This document shows, one piece after another, positions 34,650 through 43,101 of a DNA stretch of 64,000 nt. This stretch comes from RYN-230 sp963837515 (GTDB lineage Bacteria > Actinomycetota > Actinomycetes > Streptosporangiales > Streptosporangiaceae): the NCBI GenBank assembly GCA_963837515.1, contig CAWINT010000012.1:62001-126000 (forward strand), written 5' to 3'. A program made the translations under genes and the position numbers. The notes under the pieces are model-generated. The model saw nothing but the letters and a program-made list of their open reading frames with translations. It ran no database searches and was not told the origin of the DNA. How positions within the stretch are numbered: the first letter of the stretch is position 1; each line of letters starts with the position of its first letter.

Positions 34650-36977
34650 TCAGTCCCCGGCCGTTCCCGCGGCGCACCGGCAGGCAGCAGTTAAGAGCAG
34701 GCCGAGCTGGCGGGCCCGTTCGATCGCCTCGTCCCGGCTGGTGACGCCCAGCCGGGTGTAGATCGATTTGATGTGGGAGTGGACGGTGTGGAAGGAAAGA
34801 AAGAGCTGCCTGGCCATCTCACGCTGAGAAAGGCCCTGCTCTAGCAGGCGCAGGACGCTGAGCTCGCGGTCGGTCAACTCGGCCCAGTTATCGCCACGCC
34901 GGTGGGAAGCCGAAAGGGCCCGGGCCACCTCGGCAGCGAGATCGCCGATGATCCCGGTGCTGTGGCACTGCGCCAGCAGGTCCCGGGCCTGATCGAGCAG
35001 GTCCCGCGCTCCGTCCGGGTCGCCCAGCTGGCGCCGCACCGGGGCGCGCATCAGCCGGGCGTGCGCGGCCGGCAGCGGGGCCCAGCCGTCCAGCTGGCTG
35101 ATGCCGGCCGCGAGCAGGTCGTCGCCTTCCGCGAGGTGGCCCGACCGGGCGATGGCGGCGCCGACCGCCGCCAGGTAGTAGCCCACGTGCGGAAGGTCCA
35201 GCAGGCCGTGCGCTGCTGCCTGCTCGACCAGCGAGGATGCCAGGTCTTCGGCGTCCTCGGCGCGGCCCTGCATGAGTGCGACCAGGATGCTGAATCCCAG
35301 CCCATCGACCGCGACGACCCAGATCCCCAGGGCAGCGGCCTGCTTGACCGCGTCCGCCAGCTGCGCGCGCGCCCCGTCGAGATCGCCGCCGAGGAAGGCC
35401 GCCGCGCCGAGGGAGAATGTCGCGACTGGCTGGAATTCGGGCTGCAGTTGGTGGCGGAATTCTCGTACGGAGCGGGCGGCGTTGCGTTGTCCGTCGGCGT
35501 CGGTCCAGGAGAAGATGGCGCGGAAGAGGGCGGCGGCGTGCTGGGCGGTGGGTGAGCCGTCGGGTAGCGGCCCGGTGGGGGTGGCGGTGAGCATGTCGTG
35601 GATGGCGTGGCGGGCGGTGTCGTGGTGGCCGAGCAGGCCGTTGACCCAGGCGCTGACGAGGGACAGGGGTGCGCTGGTGCTGGTGTAGCCGTCGGGGAAC
35701 GCGTCGAGCCAGCCCAGGACGGTGGTGAGCCGGCCGGAGGCCACCCGGGAGGCCCAGCCGCTGATCACGAGGTCCGCTGCGGCTGGCGGGTCACCGGCGG
35801 CGAGTGCGTGGCGGATGGCTTCGCCGGGGTGCCCGGCGGCGGCGAGCCAGGCGGCGGCGGCCTGGTGCAGCCCGGTGGCCTGGCCGGGCATGGTGGCGGT
35901 GAGCTGTTCGCGGAGCAGTTCGCCGAACAGGTGGTGGTAGCGGTAGCGCTGGCGCTGGTCATCGAGCGGGGTGACGAACATGTTGGAGCGTTCGAGCGCG
36001 TCGAGGACCACGGCGGAGCCGGCGCGGCCGGTGACGGCGTCGCACAGCGGGCCGGACAGTTCGCTGAGGATGGAGGTCTGCAGCAGGAACCGGCGGGTGT
36101 CGTGGTCCACCGAGTGGAGCACGACCTCGGTCAGGTAGTCCACGATGTGCCGGCTGGAGCCGCCGAAGGAGGCCAGGAACTGCTCCCGGTCACCCGCGGC
36201 CCGCAACCCCAGCCCCGCCAGCTGCAACCCGGCCGGCCACCCCTCTGTGCGCCGCTCCAGGATGCCGAGTTCGTCGTCGGATAGGCCCAGCCCCATCGTG
36301 CCGTTCAGTAGTTCCTCGGTCTCGGCAGGGGTGAAGGCGAGATCGTGGCCACGGACCTCGATGAGCACGCCGGAGGCGCGCAGGCGCCCCACCGGGATCG
36401 GCGGGTCCGCCCGGGTAGCTACGGCCAGCTGCACCTGGCTGGCCGGATGGGCGGTGAGGGCTTCCACGGAGGCGTGGCAGGCGGGGTTGTGGATGACGTG
36501 GTAGTCATCCAGGACCACCACCACCGGCTCGCCGAGCCCGTCCATCTCCGCGGCAACGCGCCGGACCAGCGCCTCGAGCGCGGTGCCGCCGACGGATTGC
36601 AGCATCGGCTGGATGCTGTCGCCGAAGGAGGGTTCGACCTGGCGGACCGCGGTGACGACGCAGCTCCACAGCTCCAGGGGGTCGTTTTCGGAGGGTTCCA
36701 GGGCCACGTACGCGAACCGGCGCTCATCGGCCGCCTGCCACTGGGCCAGCAGCGTCGACTTACCAAACCCCGGAGGAGCCGCAATCATCACCAGCGCGCC
36801 GCTCGCGTTCACCAGCTGCTTGGTGAGACGGGCTCGTTCGATCAGCCCGGAGCGCAGCGCAGGGAACCGGAATTTCGGCGCGAACACGACGGCGCGGCCG
36901 TCCTCCCCGGGCCAGGACGAGGTTCCAGCGAAGTCGCCGGGTCGGGCATCATCCGGGGACCGTGGTGTCGCGGCCAT
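34650..36977 (-). CDS. LuxR-family ATP-binding regulator, copy 1
   Basis: 775 residues from ATG 36977 (GGAGGG just upstream). Walker A APPGFGKST at 67-75, Walker B VVVVLDDYH, the ATRADPPIPVGRLRASG sensor segment and YRYHHLFGELL arm of MalT/LAL STAND proteins, a TPR-like middle, and a LuxR/GerE HTH close to the C-terminus (LTDRELSVLRLLEQGLSQREMARQLFLSFHTVHSHIKSIYTRLG). Residues 32 to about 765 are encoded by DNA repeated at 39480-41684 with one base difference (Phe88 here, Leu64 there). Its first 31 and last roughly 10 residues are unique. It sits among module-controlled genes and is a candidate for their regulator, since MalT is known to bind GGGGA-type boxes; that is inference. Confidence 0.93.
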   Translation of the reverse strand: MAATPRSPDDARPGDFAGTSSWPGEDGRAVVFAPKFRFPALRSGLIERARLTKQLVNASGALVMIAAPPGFGKSTLLAQWQAADERRFAYVALEPSENDPLELWSCVVTAVRQVEPSFGDSIQPMLQSVGGTALEALVRRVAAEMDGLGEPVVVVLDDYHVIHNPACHASVEALTAHPASQVQLAVATRADPPIPVGRLRASGVLIEVRGHDLAFTPAETEELLNGTMGLGLSDDELGILERRTEGWPAGLQLAGLGLRAAGDREQFLASFGGSSRHIVDYLTEVVLHSVDHDTRRFLLQTSILSELSGPLCDAVTGRAGSAVVLDALERSNMFVTPLDDQRQRYRYHHLFGELLREQLTATMPGQATGLHQAAAAWLAAAGHPGEAIRHALAAGDPPAAADLVISGWASRVASGRLTTVLGWLDAFPDGYTSTSAPLSLVSAWVNGLLGHHDTARHAIHDMLTATPTGPLPDGSPTAQHAAALFRAIFSWTDADGQRNAARSVREFRHQLQPEFQPVATFSLGAAAFLGGDLDGARAQLADAVKQAAALGIWVVAVDGLGFSILVALMQGRAEDAEDLASSLVEQAAAHGLLDLPHVGYYLAAVGAAIARSGHLAEGDDLLAAGISQLDGWAPLPAAHARLMRAPVRRQLGDPDGARDLLDQARDLLAQCHSTGIIGDLAAEVARALSASHRRGDNWAELTDRELSVLRLLEQGLSQREMARQLFLSFHTVHSHIKSIYTRLGVTSRDEAIERARQLGLLLTAACRCAAGTAGD
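34681..36885. repeat. 2205-bp direct repeat, copy 1
   Basis: Matches 39480-41684 in the same orientation (offset 4799). I found one difference: G at 36714 versus C at 41513. Flanking sequence diverges completely at both ends. The repeat covers nearly the whole coding part of the LAL gene and none of its promoter. Confidence 0.95.
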
Positions 36978-37128
36978 CACCCTCCGCTGGCCTTGGGGGG
37001 CAGCGGGTTTGAATGGCCATTTTAGCTCGTCCAGAAGCTACCGGCCAGGCCAGCCAGGCAGGTACGGACAGCGGCGTCTGGACCGCCCCTGCCGGGAATG
37101 GGGCCGCCGGTGCTAGCCGCCCATTTCG

Positions 37129-37404
37129 CTAGCCGCCCATTTCCCGGGCGTCGCCGGTATCCTCGGCTGGCAGCAGGCTCACGATCTCGATTCCCCGGTC
37201 ACCCAGCCAGTTGAGGACCCCGTGGAGCTGCGACTGGTTGACGATCTGGCCGGTGATCACGGAGAATCCGTCCGCGGTGTCCACCGACAGCCGCTCCACC
37301 AGTCCCTCCAGTGCCCTGGTCGCTGACGCCATCAGCTCGCCGCGCACGACGATCCGGTAACGGACCGGCCTGGTCCCAGCGCGCCCGGCAGCACCTCTAG
37401 CCAT
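37129..37404 (-). CDS. 91-residue conserved-looking protein, unknown
   Basis: ATG 37404. After a basic N-terminus the core reads RYRIVVRGELMASATRALEGLVERLSVDTADGFSVITGQIVNQSQLHGVLNWLGDRGIEIVSLLPAE, a beta-alpha-beta-alpha-beta pattern reminiscent of small ACT-like domains (G-x-T-x-I-x-G-x-I, then Q-x-Q-L-H-G-V-L). The tail is Asp/Gly-rich. The frame stays open far to the left in the opposite-strand membrane gene, but that is not coding. Promoter: leftward half of module A, 33 bp upstream. Confidence 0.65.
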   Translation of the reverse strand: MARGAAGRAGTRPVRYRIVVRGELMASATRALEGLVERLSVDTADGFSVITGQIVNQSQLHGVLNWLGDRGIEIVSLLPAEDTGDAREMGG

Positions 37405-37436
37405 GCGCCGAGTTTCCGGCATTCCGCGCCGGCCGG

Positions 37437-37515
37437 CATCGCCTATCGCATTCGTTCCCCTAGGGGAGCCTGCGGGCTGGGGGATGTCCCGTGGACCAGT
37501 CGCCAGCAGACTCGG
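37437..37515. promoter_or_regulatory. Bipartite module, copy A (bidirectional)
   Basis: Palindrome GTTCCCCTAGGGGA (CCTAGG 37459-37464). Rightward: GGGATG at 37481 and GCAGACTC at 37506. Leftward: GCGATG at 37442-37437 and GGAAACTC ending near 37410. Both second boxes begin exactly 22 bp from the CCTAGG start. Serves the divergent genes at 37404 (minus) and 37543 (plus). Confidence 0.7.
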
Positions 37516-37542
37516 GTCCGGAGCGGATGGAGGGAGCGGGCC

Positions 37543-37728
37543 ATGGCTGTGCGGGCGGTTGAGCAGCTGAGCTTGGAAGAGCGGCAGGCGCGGGGAAGCG
37601 GGCCCGGGATAAGGCGCCGCTGTCGGCACATGACGGGTGGGCGCCGCGGCCGGCCTGGAACGGGGAACCACCGGGCACCCGCACCGTCGCCATCGGCGCC
37701 CGCGCCGCAACGGACACAGCACAACTGA
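37543..37728 (+). pseudogene. N-terminal remnant of a DUF2252-like gene
   Basis: ATG 37543 with GGAGGGAG upstream. MAVRAVEQLSLEERQARG continues in a shifted frame as KRARDKAPLSAHDGWAP, which together resemble the N-terminus of DUF2252 proteins (about 400 residues or more). A one-base indel in the GCGCGGGG run broke the frame, and the rest of the gene is absent. The 61-residue open frame is therefore probably not functional, although its module-A promoter is intact. Confidence 0.5.
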
Positions 37729-37740
37729 GGGACCGCTTCG

Positions 37741-39072
37741 ATGTCTGCATCGCACCAGGTTGAGCCGACGGTGCCGGGGACCGGCAGCGCCGAGAAGGCG
37801 CCAGGCACCGGGGGTGCCGGCGCGGCCGTGCCGCGTTCCCCGGCCGGGCCGGGCCACCGGCCCCGGCAGCGCTGGCGGGCCCTGCTCGCGGCGCTGCTGA
37901 TCACGGTCGGTTGCATCCTCGCGCCCCTCTCGGTGCTGGCCGTGTGGACGGCCAACCAGGTGGCCGACACCAACACGTATGTGGCCAACGTGGCGCCGCT
38001 GATCCATGATCCCGCCATCCAGCGCGCGCTGACCGACAAGATCACCAACGAGATCGTCGCCAAAGTCGACGTGCCTGCTCTCACCAGTCAGGCGGCCAGC
38101 GCGCTCGACCAGCAGGGCCTGTCCAAGGCGGCCACGCTGGTGAAGGGCTTTTCCGGCTCGCTGACCAGCGCGGTGCACAGCTTCGTGCACGGCGAGATCG
38201 CCAAGATCGTCACCGGTCCGCGGATGGCGGCGGCGTGGACGAAGGTGAACCGGGCGGCGCACCAGCAGTTGGTGGCGGCGCTGTCCGGGCGGTCGGGCGG
38301 TGCGGTCGTGGTCAGCAACGGCGAGGTCACCCTCGACCTGGCGCCGCTGATCGCGGTCGCGAAACAGGATCTGGTCGCCCGTGGGCTGGAGGTGGCCGCC
38401 AAGATCCCGGTCGTGCACACGTCGTTCGCGCTGTTCCCGTCCAAGCACCTGGTGCAGGCGCAGGCCGCCTACCGGCTGATCAGCGCCCTGAAGATCGTGT
38501 TGCCGATCCTGACCGTGGTGCTCCTGGGACTTGGCGTGCTGACCGCCCGCCGGCACCGCCGGGCGCTGATCGGCGCCGGGCTCGGGTTCGCCGCGTCCAT
38601 GCTGGTGCTTGGCATCGGGCTGTTCATCGCCCGCAGCATTTACCTGGGCAGCGTGCCGTCCGGCACACTGCCGCCCGACGCGGCGGCCGCCGCCTTCGAC
38701 ATCCTGGTCCGGTTCATCAAGACGGCGTTGCGCACGCTGCTGGTCGTCGGCCTGGTAGTCGCGGCCGGCGCGTTCCTGACCGGCCCATCGGTCACCGCGG
38801 TCCGGATCCGCTCCTGGTTCTCCTCCGGTCTGGGCTGGATCCGCGGCAGCAGTGAATCCGCTGGCCTGCGGACCGGGCCCGCGGGCCCGTGGACCTACGC
38901 GCACCGGCGCGGGCTGCGCATCGGCGCGGTGGCGCTGGCCGCCCTGGCCTTCGTGTTCTGGGGACAGCCGACCGTCGCGGGAGTCGTGCTGATCGTCATC
39001 CTGCTGCTGGTGGTGCTCGGCCTCATAGAACTGATCGGCCGGCCACCCGCTGTCCCGCGGTCGCCGGCCTAG
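37741..39072 (+). CDS. Integral membrane protein, unknown
   Basis: 443 residues. Pro/Gly/Ala-rich cytoplasmic N-terminus (1-45), first helix ALLAALLITVGCILAPLSVLAVWTANQVAD, a large extracytoplasmic domain (about 65-245; TYVANVAPLIHDPAIQRALTDKITNEI), then at least four more helices from LKIVLPILTVVLLGLGVLTA to the C-terminus. The family is frequent in actinobacteria without known function. No ribosome site stands out; it begins 12 bp after the DUF2252 remnant and is probably read from module A. Confidence 0.8.
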   Translation: MSASHQVEPTVPGTGSAEKAPGTGGAGAAVPRSPAGPGHRPRQRWRALLAALLITVGCILAPLSVLAVWTANQVADTNTYVANVAPLIHDPAIQRALTDKITNEIVAKVDVPALTSQAASALDQQGLSKAATLVKGFSGSLTSAVHSFVHGEIAKIVTGPRMAAAWTKVNRAAHQQLVAALSGRSGGAVVVSNGEVTLDLAPLIAVAKQDLVARGLEVAAKIPVVHTSFALFPSKHLVQAQAAYRLISALKIVLPILTVVLLGLGVLTARRHRRALIGAGLGFAASMLVLGIGLFIARSIYLGSVPSGTLPPDAAAAAFDILVRFIKTALRTLLVVGLVVAAGAFLTGPSVTAVRIRSWFSSGLGWIRGSSESAGLRTGPAGPWTYAHRRGLRIGAVALAALAFVFWGQPTVAGVVLIVILLLVVLGLIELIGRPPAVPRSPA

Positions 39073-39437
39073 CCGGTCGTGCCGAGCGCCGCGGTGATCG
39101 CCTGGATGGCGTCGGTCTCCGCAGGGCTCACGCTCTGCCCTTCCTCCCGGTGCGCGGTCGCGACCCGGTCTGCCAGAGCCAGCACGAAGTGCCGGTAGCC
39201 CTCCACCTCGTCGGCCGTCGCCTTGCTGCTGACCAGCGCCACCGCCTCGCGGATGTGCCCGAGCCCGCTGTCCCTCAGCTCTTCGGCCGAGTGGTACCTG
39301 GTGTGGTCCATCTCGGGCTTGGCCGCGGTGATCTCGTCGAGAAGCTCGCTTTCGCCGTGCTGGGCGCGTGCTTCGCTGTACGCCTTCGACATGGCCCACG
39401 TTTCGCGGAACGTCCCCCCGTGGGCGGCCGTGATCAC
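39069..39437 (-). CDS. Small helical protein, unknown
   Basis: 122 residues from GTG 39437, three bases after the stop of LAL copy 2 (TGATCGTG), so probably coupled to it. Helical throughout: FRETWAMSKAYSEARAQHGESELLDEI ... HIREAVALVSSKATADEVEGYRHFVLALADRVATAHREEGQSVSPAETDAIQAITAALG. The second half has the look of TerB-like/tellurite-related or general actinobacterial helical proteins. The N-terminus may have been trimmed when the repeat was joined 43 bp upstream. Its last 4 bp overlap the convergent membrane gene end. Confidence 0.6.
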   Translation of the reverse strand: MITAAHGGTFRETWAMSKAYSEARAQHGESELLDEITAAKPEMDHTRYHSAEELRDSGLGHIREAVALVSSKATADEVEGYRHFVLALADRVATAHREEGQSVSPAETDAIQAITAALGTTG

Positions 39438-39439
39438 GA

Positions 39440-41704
39440 TCAGGCCGGCGCTGCGGAAACGCCGGATGCGCGGGCGCTCCAGGCAGCAGTTAAGAGCAGG
39501 CCGAGCTGGCGGGCCCGTTCGATCGCCTCGTCCCGGCTGGTGACGCCCAGCCGGGTGTAGATCGATTTGATGTGGGAGTGGACGGTGTGGAAGGAAAGAA
39601 AGAGCTGCCTGGCCATCTCACGCTGAGAAAGGCCCTGCTCTAGCAGGCGCAGGACGCTGAGCTCGCGGTCGGTCAACTCGGCCCAGTTATCGCCACGCCG
39701 GTGGGAAGCCGAAAGGGCCCGGGCCACCTCGGCAGCGAGATCGCCGATGATCCCGGTGCTGTGGCACTGCGCCAGCAGGTCCCGGGCCTGATCGAGCAGG
39801 TCCCGCGCTCCGTCCGGGTCGCCCAGCTGGCGCCGCACCGGGGCGCGCATCAGCCGGGCGTGCGCGGCCGGCAGCGGGGCCCAGCCGTCCAGCTGGCTGA
39901 TGCCGGCCGCGAGCAGGTCGTCGCCTTCCGCGAGGTGGCCCGACCGGGCGATGGCGGCGCCGACCGCCGCCAGGTAGTAGCCCACGTGCGGAAGGTCCAG
40001 CAGGCCGTGCGCTGCTGCCTGCTCGACCAGCGAGGATGCCAGGTCTTCGGCGTCCTCGGCGCGGCCCTGCATGAGTGCGACCAGGATGCTGAATCCCAGC
40101 CCATCGACCGCGACGACCCAGATCCCCAGGGCAGCGGCCTGCTTGACCGCGTCCGCCAGCTGCGCGCGCGCCCCGTCGAGATCGCCGCCGAGGAAGGCCG
40201 CCGCGCCGAGGGAGAATGTCGCGACTGGCTGGAATTCGGGCTGCAGTTGGTGGCGGAATTCTCGTACGGAGCGGGCGGCGTTGCGTTGTCCGTCGGCGTC
40301 GGTCCAGGAGAAGATGGCGCGGAAGAGGGCGGCGGCGTGCTGGGCGGTGGGTGAGCCGTCGGGTAGCGGCCCGGTGGGGGTGGCGGTGAGCATGTCGTGG
40401 ATGGCGTGGCGGGCGGTGTCGTGGTGGCCGAGCAGGCCGTTGACCCAGGCGCTGACGAGGGACAGGGGTGCGCTGGTGCTGGTGTAGCCGTCGGGGAACG
40501 CGTCGAGCCAGCCCAGGACGGTGGTGAGCCGGCCGGAGGCCACCCGGGAGGCCCAGCCGCTGATCACGAGGTCCGCTGCGGCTGGCGGGTCACCGGCGGC
40601 GAGTGCGTGGCGGATGGCTTCGCCGGGGTGCCCGGCGGCGGCGAGCCAGGCGGCGGCGGCCTGGTGCAGCCCGGTGGCCTGGCCGGGCATGGTGGCGGTG
40701 AGCTGTTCGCGGAGCAGTTCGCCGAACAGGTGGTGGTAGCGGTAGCGCTGGCGCTGGTCATCGAGCGGGGTGACGAACATGTTGGAGCGTTCGAGCGCGT
40801 CGAGGACCACGGCGGAGCCGGCGCGGCCGGTGACGGCGTCGCACAGCGGGCCGGACAGTTCGCTGAGGATGGAGGTCTGCAGCAGGAACCGGCGGGTGTC
40901 GTGGTCCACCGAGTGGAGCACGACCTCGGTCAGGTAGTCCACGATGTGCCGGCTGGAGCCGCCGAAGGAGGCCAGGAACTGCTCCCGGTCACCCGCGGCC
41001 CGCAACCCCAGCCCCGCCAGCTGCAACCCGGCCGGCCACCCCTCTGTGCGCCGCTCCAGGATGCCGAGTTCGTCGTCGGATAGGCCCAGCCCCATCGTGC
41101 CGTTCAGTAGTTCCTCGGTCTCGGCAGGGGTGAAGGCGAGATCGTGGCCACGGACCTCGATGAGCACGCCGGAGGCGCGCAGGCGCCCCACCGGGATCGG
41201 CGGGTCCGCCCGGGTAGCTACGGCCAGCTGCACCTGGCTGGCCGGATGGGCGGTGAGGGCTTCCACGGAGGCGTGGCAGGCGGGGTTGTGGATGACGTGG
41301 TAGTCATCCAGGACCACCACCACCGGCTCGCCGAGCCCGTCCATCTCCGCGGCAACGCGCCGGACCAGCGCCTCGAGCGCGGTGCCGCCGACGGATTGCA
41401 GCATCGGCTGGATGCTGTCGCCGAAGGAGGGTTCGACCTGGCGGACCGCGGTGACGACGCAGCTCCACAGCTCCAGGGGGTCGTTTTCGGAGGGTTCCAG
41501 GGCCACGTACGCCAACCGGCGCTCATCGGCCGCCTGCCACTGGGCCAGCAGCGTCGACTTACCAAACCCCGGAGGAGCCGCAATCATCACCAGCGCGCCG
41601 CTCGCGTTCACCAGCTGCTTGGTGAGACGGGCTCGTTCGATCAGCCCGGAGCGCAGCGCAGGGAACCGGAATTTCGGCGCGAACGTGGCCGAGACTGTGC
41701 TCAT
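39440..41704 (-). CDS. LuxR-family ATP-binding regulator, copy 2
   Basis: 754 residues from ATG 41704 (GGAGG about 10 nt upstream). Unique N-terminus MSTVSAT, then identical to copy 1 from FAPKFRFP through LLLTAA except Leu64 for Phe88, and a different tail (WSARASGVSAAPA). Walker A at 43-51; LuxR/GerE HTH near the C-terminus. Being otherwise identical, both proteins should recognise the same DNA; they differ in promoter context and in one residue shortly after Walker A. Its stop is 3 bp before the small helical gene at 39437. Confidence 0.93.
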   Translation of the reverse strand: MSTVSATFAPKFRFPALRSGLIERARLTKQLVNASGALVMIAAPPGFGKSTLLAQWQAADERRLAYVALEPSENDPLELWSCVVTAVRQVEPSFGDSIQPMLQSVGGTALEALVRRVAAEMDGLGEPVVVVLDDYHVIHNPACHASVEALTAHPASQVQLAVATRADPPIPVGRLRASGVLIEVRGHDLAFTPAETEELLNGTMGLGLSDDELGILERRTEGWPAGLQLAGLGLRAAGDREQFLASFGGSSRHIVDYLTEVVLHSVDHDTRRFLLQTSILSELSGPLCDAVTGRAGSAVVLDALERSNMFVTPLDDQRQRYRYHHLFGELLREQLTATMPGQATGLHQAAAAWLAAAGHPGEAIRHALAAGDPPAAADLVISGWASRVASGRLTTVLGWLDAFPDGYTSTSAPLSLVSAWVNGLLGHHDTARHAIHDMLTATPTGPLPDGSPTAQHAAALFRAIFSWTDADGQRNAARSVREFRHQLQPEFQPVATFSLGAAAFLGGDLDGARAQLADAVKQAAALGIWVVAVDGLGFSILVALMQGRAEDAEDLASSLVEQAAAHGLLDLPHVGYYLAAVGAAIARSGHLAEGDDLLAAGISQLDGWAPLPAAHARLMRAPVRRQLGDPDGARDLLDQARDLLAQCHSTGIIGDLAAEVARALSASHRRGDNWAELTDRELSVLRLLEQGLSQREMARQLFLSFHTVHSHIKSIYTRLGVTSRDEAIERARQLGLLLTAAWSARASGVSAAPA
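39480..41684. repeat. 2205-bp direct repeat, copy 2
   Basis: Partner of 34681-36885. The two copies bracket 2594 bp of unique DNA (36886-39479) that contains three or four genes and module A; recombination between them would delete it. The near-identity implies very recent duplication or ongoing gene conversion. Confidence 0.95.
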
Positions 41705-41982
41705 TCCCCGGATACCTCCAATTCGGGGCGCCGCTGCTGCGGCGGCCCGAGCCGTCAGCGGCTGGGCGCTGACCGCGGTCGATGCACGGCGGACACAGGC
41801 ACCGGGCCCTGCTCCGGGGGAAAGCAGGGCCCACCCGTCTGGCGGATTTCGCCTGACGGGTACCTATTTCCACGCTGCCTGCCCGGGCCTGCGACCGGGA
41901 GGGGCCTTCTCGCCCAGGCGGCCAGGACTTTCGTCCCTTGGGGCCGTTGCCGCTTGGCCCGCGCCTGGATCCTGGCCGCCGG

Positions 41983-42045
41983 TTTCCACTAGGTGAACCA
42001 GGCCGGTGGGTGATGCCAGCCATGTGGCCAGCGGTGACGCTACTG
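41983..42045 (+). promoter_or_regulatory. Bipartite module, copy F (diverged)
   Basis: TTTCCACTAGGTGAA (ACTAGG 41988-41993), GTGATG at 42010 (22 bp on) and GACGCTAC at 42036. The left arm of the palindrome carries a substitution. Points to the antiporter remnant at 42006. Region 41705-41982 upstream holds no gene. Confidence 0.55.
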
Positions 42046-42359
42046 CTCTTCTCCGATGCCTCCACGGCCGGCTTCGTGACGTCGAGGGCGATGCCAGCCT
42101 GCCCAACCGGTTGCTGTTCGCGGGGCTGCCGCTTACCATCGCGGCGGGCGCGCTGGTGGGCTATCTCATCATTCCCAACGTCGGGTGGGCGGTAGCTGCG
42201 CTGATCGCCACCATCCTGGCGCCCACCGACGCGGCGCTGGGCCTGGCGGTGGTACCAACCGGGCCGTTCCGGTGCGGATCCGCCGGGCGGCCCCGGATCC
42301 GGCGGCACGACCTGGCTGGCCGCCACCACGTCAAGCAGCAGGCCGCAGATGCTCGCTGA
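42006..42359 (+). pseudogene. CPA1-type Na+/H+ antiporter fragment
   Basis: One frame gives GDASLPNRLLFAGLPLTIAAGALVGYLIIPNVGWAVAALIATILAPTDAALGLAVV, the helix 3 to 5 region of NhaP/CPA1 antiporters with the APTDAALG motif. The preceding helix end (VTLLLFSDASTAG) lies in another frame, so a frameshift sits near 42065. Upstream the N-terminus is missing and the second-box sequence of module F directly abuts; downstream the remaining helices are lost. A non-functional internal fragment. Confidence 0.75.
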
Positions 42360-42425
42360 GACGCTACATCAGCGCAGTCCTAACTCTTGCCAGGCCGCCC
42401 CCCTGGCCTGGCCGCATGGCGCGGC

Positions 42426-42851
42426 TCATCCTTCTGCGAGTGCTTTTCCGTGGGCGGCGAGGGCCCAGATGACGAAGACGTCGATGGTGATGATCATGAT
42501 TGCCCAGAAGGGGAAGAAGGGCAGGAAGAAGAAGTTGGCCAGGGCGGAGAGTGAGGCGATGGTGATGCCCACGATGCGGGCCCACAGCGCGCCGGTCATG
42601 ACGTAGAACCCGGCGAGCAGGACGATGACGCCGGCGATGAGGACGATCCAGCCCCAGGTGGCGACGGATCCCCCGTAGGGGTAGTTGGCAACGCTGGTGT
42701 AGAAGCGGCCGTGCTTGAGCAGGGCGGCCAGTCCTTCGAAGATCGCGAAGAACCCGCCTATGATCATCATGATCGAGGCGAACAGGACCCATCCCGCGCC
42801 CACCGGGGAACGTTCGCTGGCCCTGGTGCCGCTGTATCCGGTCGCTGCCAT
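42426..42851 (-). CDS. DUF7144 family membrane protein
   Basis: 141 residues from ATG 42851, GGAGGAG upstream. Four helices: GAGWVLFASIMMIIGGFFAIFEGLAAL, WGWIVLIAGVIVLLAGFYVMTG, ARIVGITIASLSALANFFFLPFFPF and WAIMIITIDVFVIWALAAHG. This matches the small DUF7144 proteins common in actinobacteria; function unknown. Controlled by the leftward half of bidirectional module B. Confidence 0.85.
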   Translation of the reverse strand: MAATGYSGTRASERSPVGAGWVLFASIMMIIGGFFAIFEGLAALLKHGRFYTSVANYPYGGSVATWGWIVLIAGVIVLLAGFYVMTGALWARIVGITIASLSALANFFFLPFFPFWAIMIITIDVFVIWALAAHGKALAEG

Positions 42852-42952
42852 CGCTCCTCCTATTTCCTGCCGATCAGGTTTCTTGCCGATCAGGCCTTGA
42901 CGAGCCGGTCATCGCTGAATCCGCGGGCGCGCCAGCCCTGTCCTTCATCTCT

Positions 42953-43060
42953 GAGCCTCACGGCCTGTGACCCTTTGTGGCATCCCCCGTTGGCCGCGTT
43001 CACCTAGGGGAGCCTGGCGACCGGGGGATGTCCCGCCGATCCGGGTGCCGGCAGAGTCGG
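42953..43060. promoter_or_regulatory. Bipartite module, copy B (bidirectional)
   Basis: GTTCACCTAGGGGA with CCTAGG 43003-43008. Rightward GGGATG at 43025 and GCAGAGTC at 43051, towards the LOR gene. Leftward GGGATG at 42986-42981 and GAGGCTC near 42959-42953, towards DUF7144. Both second boxes lie exactly 22 bp from the CCTAGG start on their strand. Confidence 0.75.
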
Positions 43061-43101
43061 GATGGCCGATGCCGGCGGTACGTAGCCGAGGAGGAGTCAA
43101 C

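Noticed and set aside
34681..41684. LAL duplication as a composite transposon
   Set aside because: No transposase, no terminal inverted repeats and no target-site duplication at the repeat borders; the borders follow the coding sequence instead.
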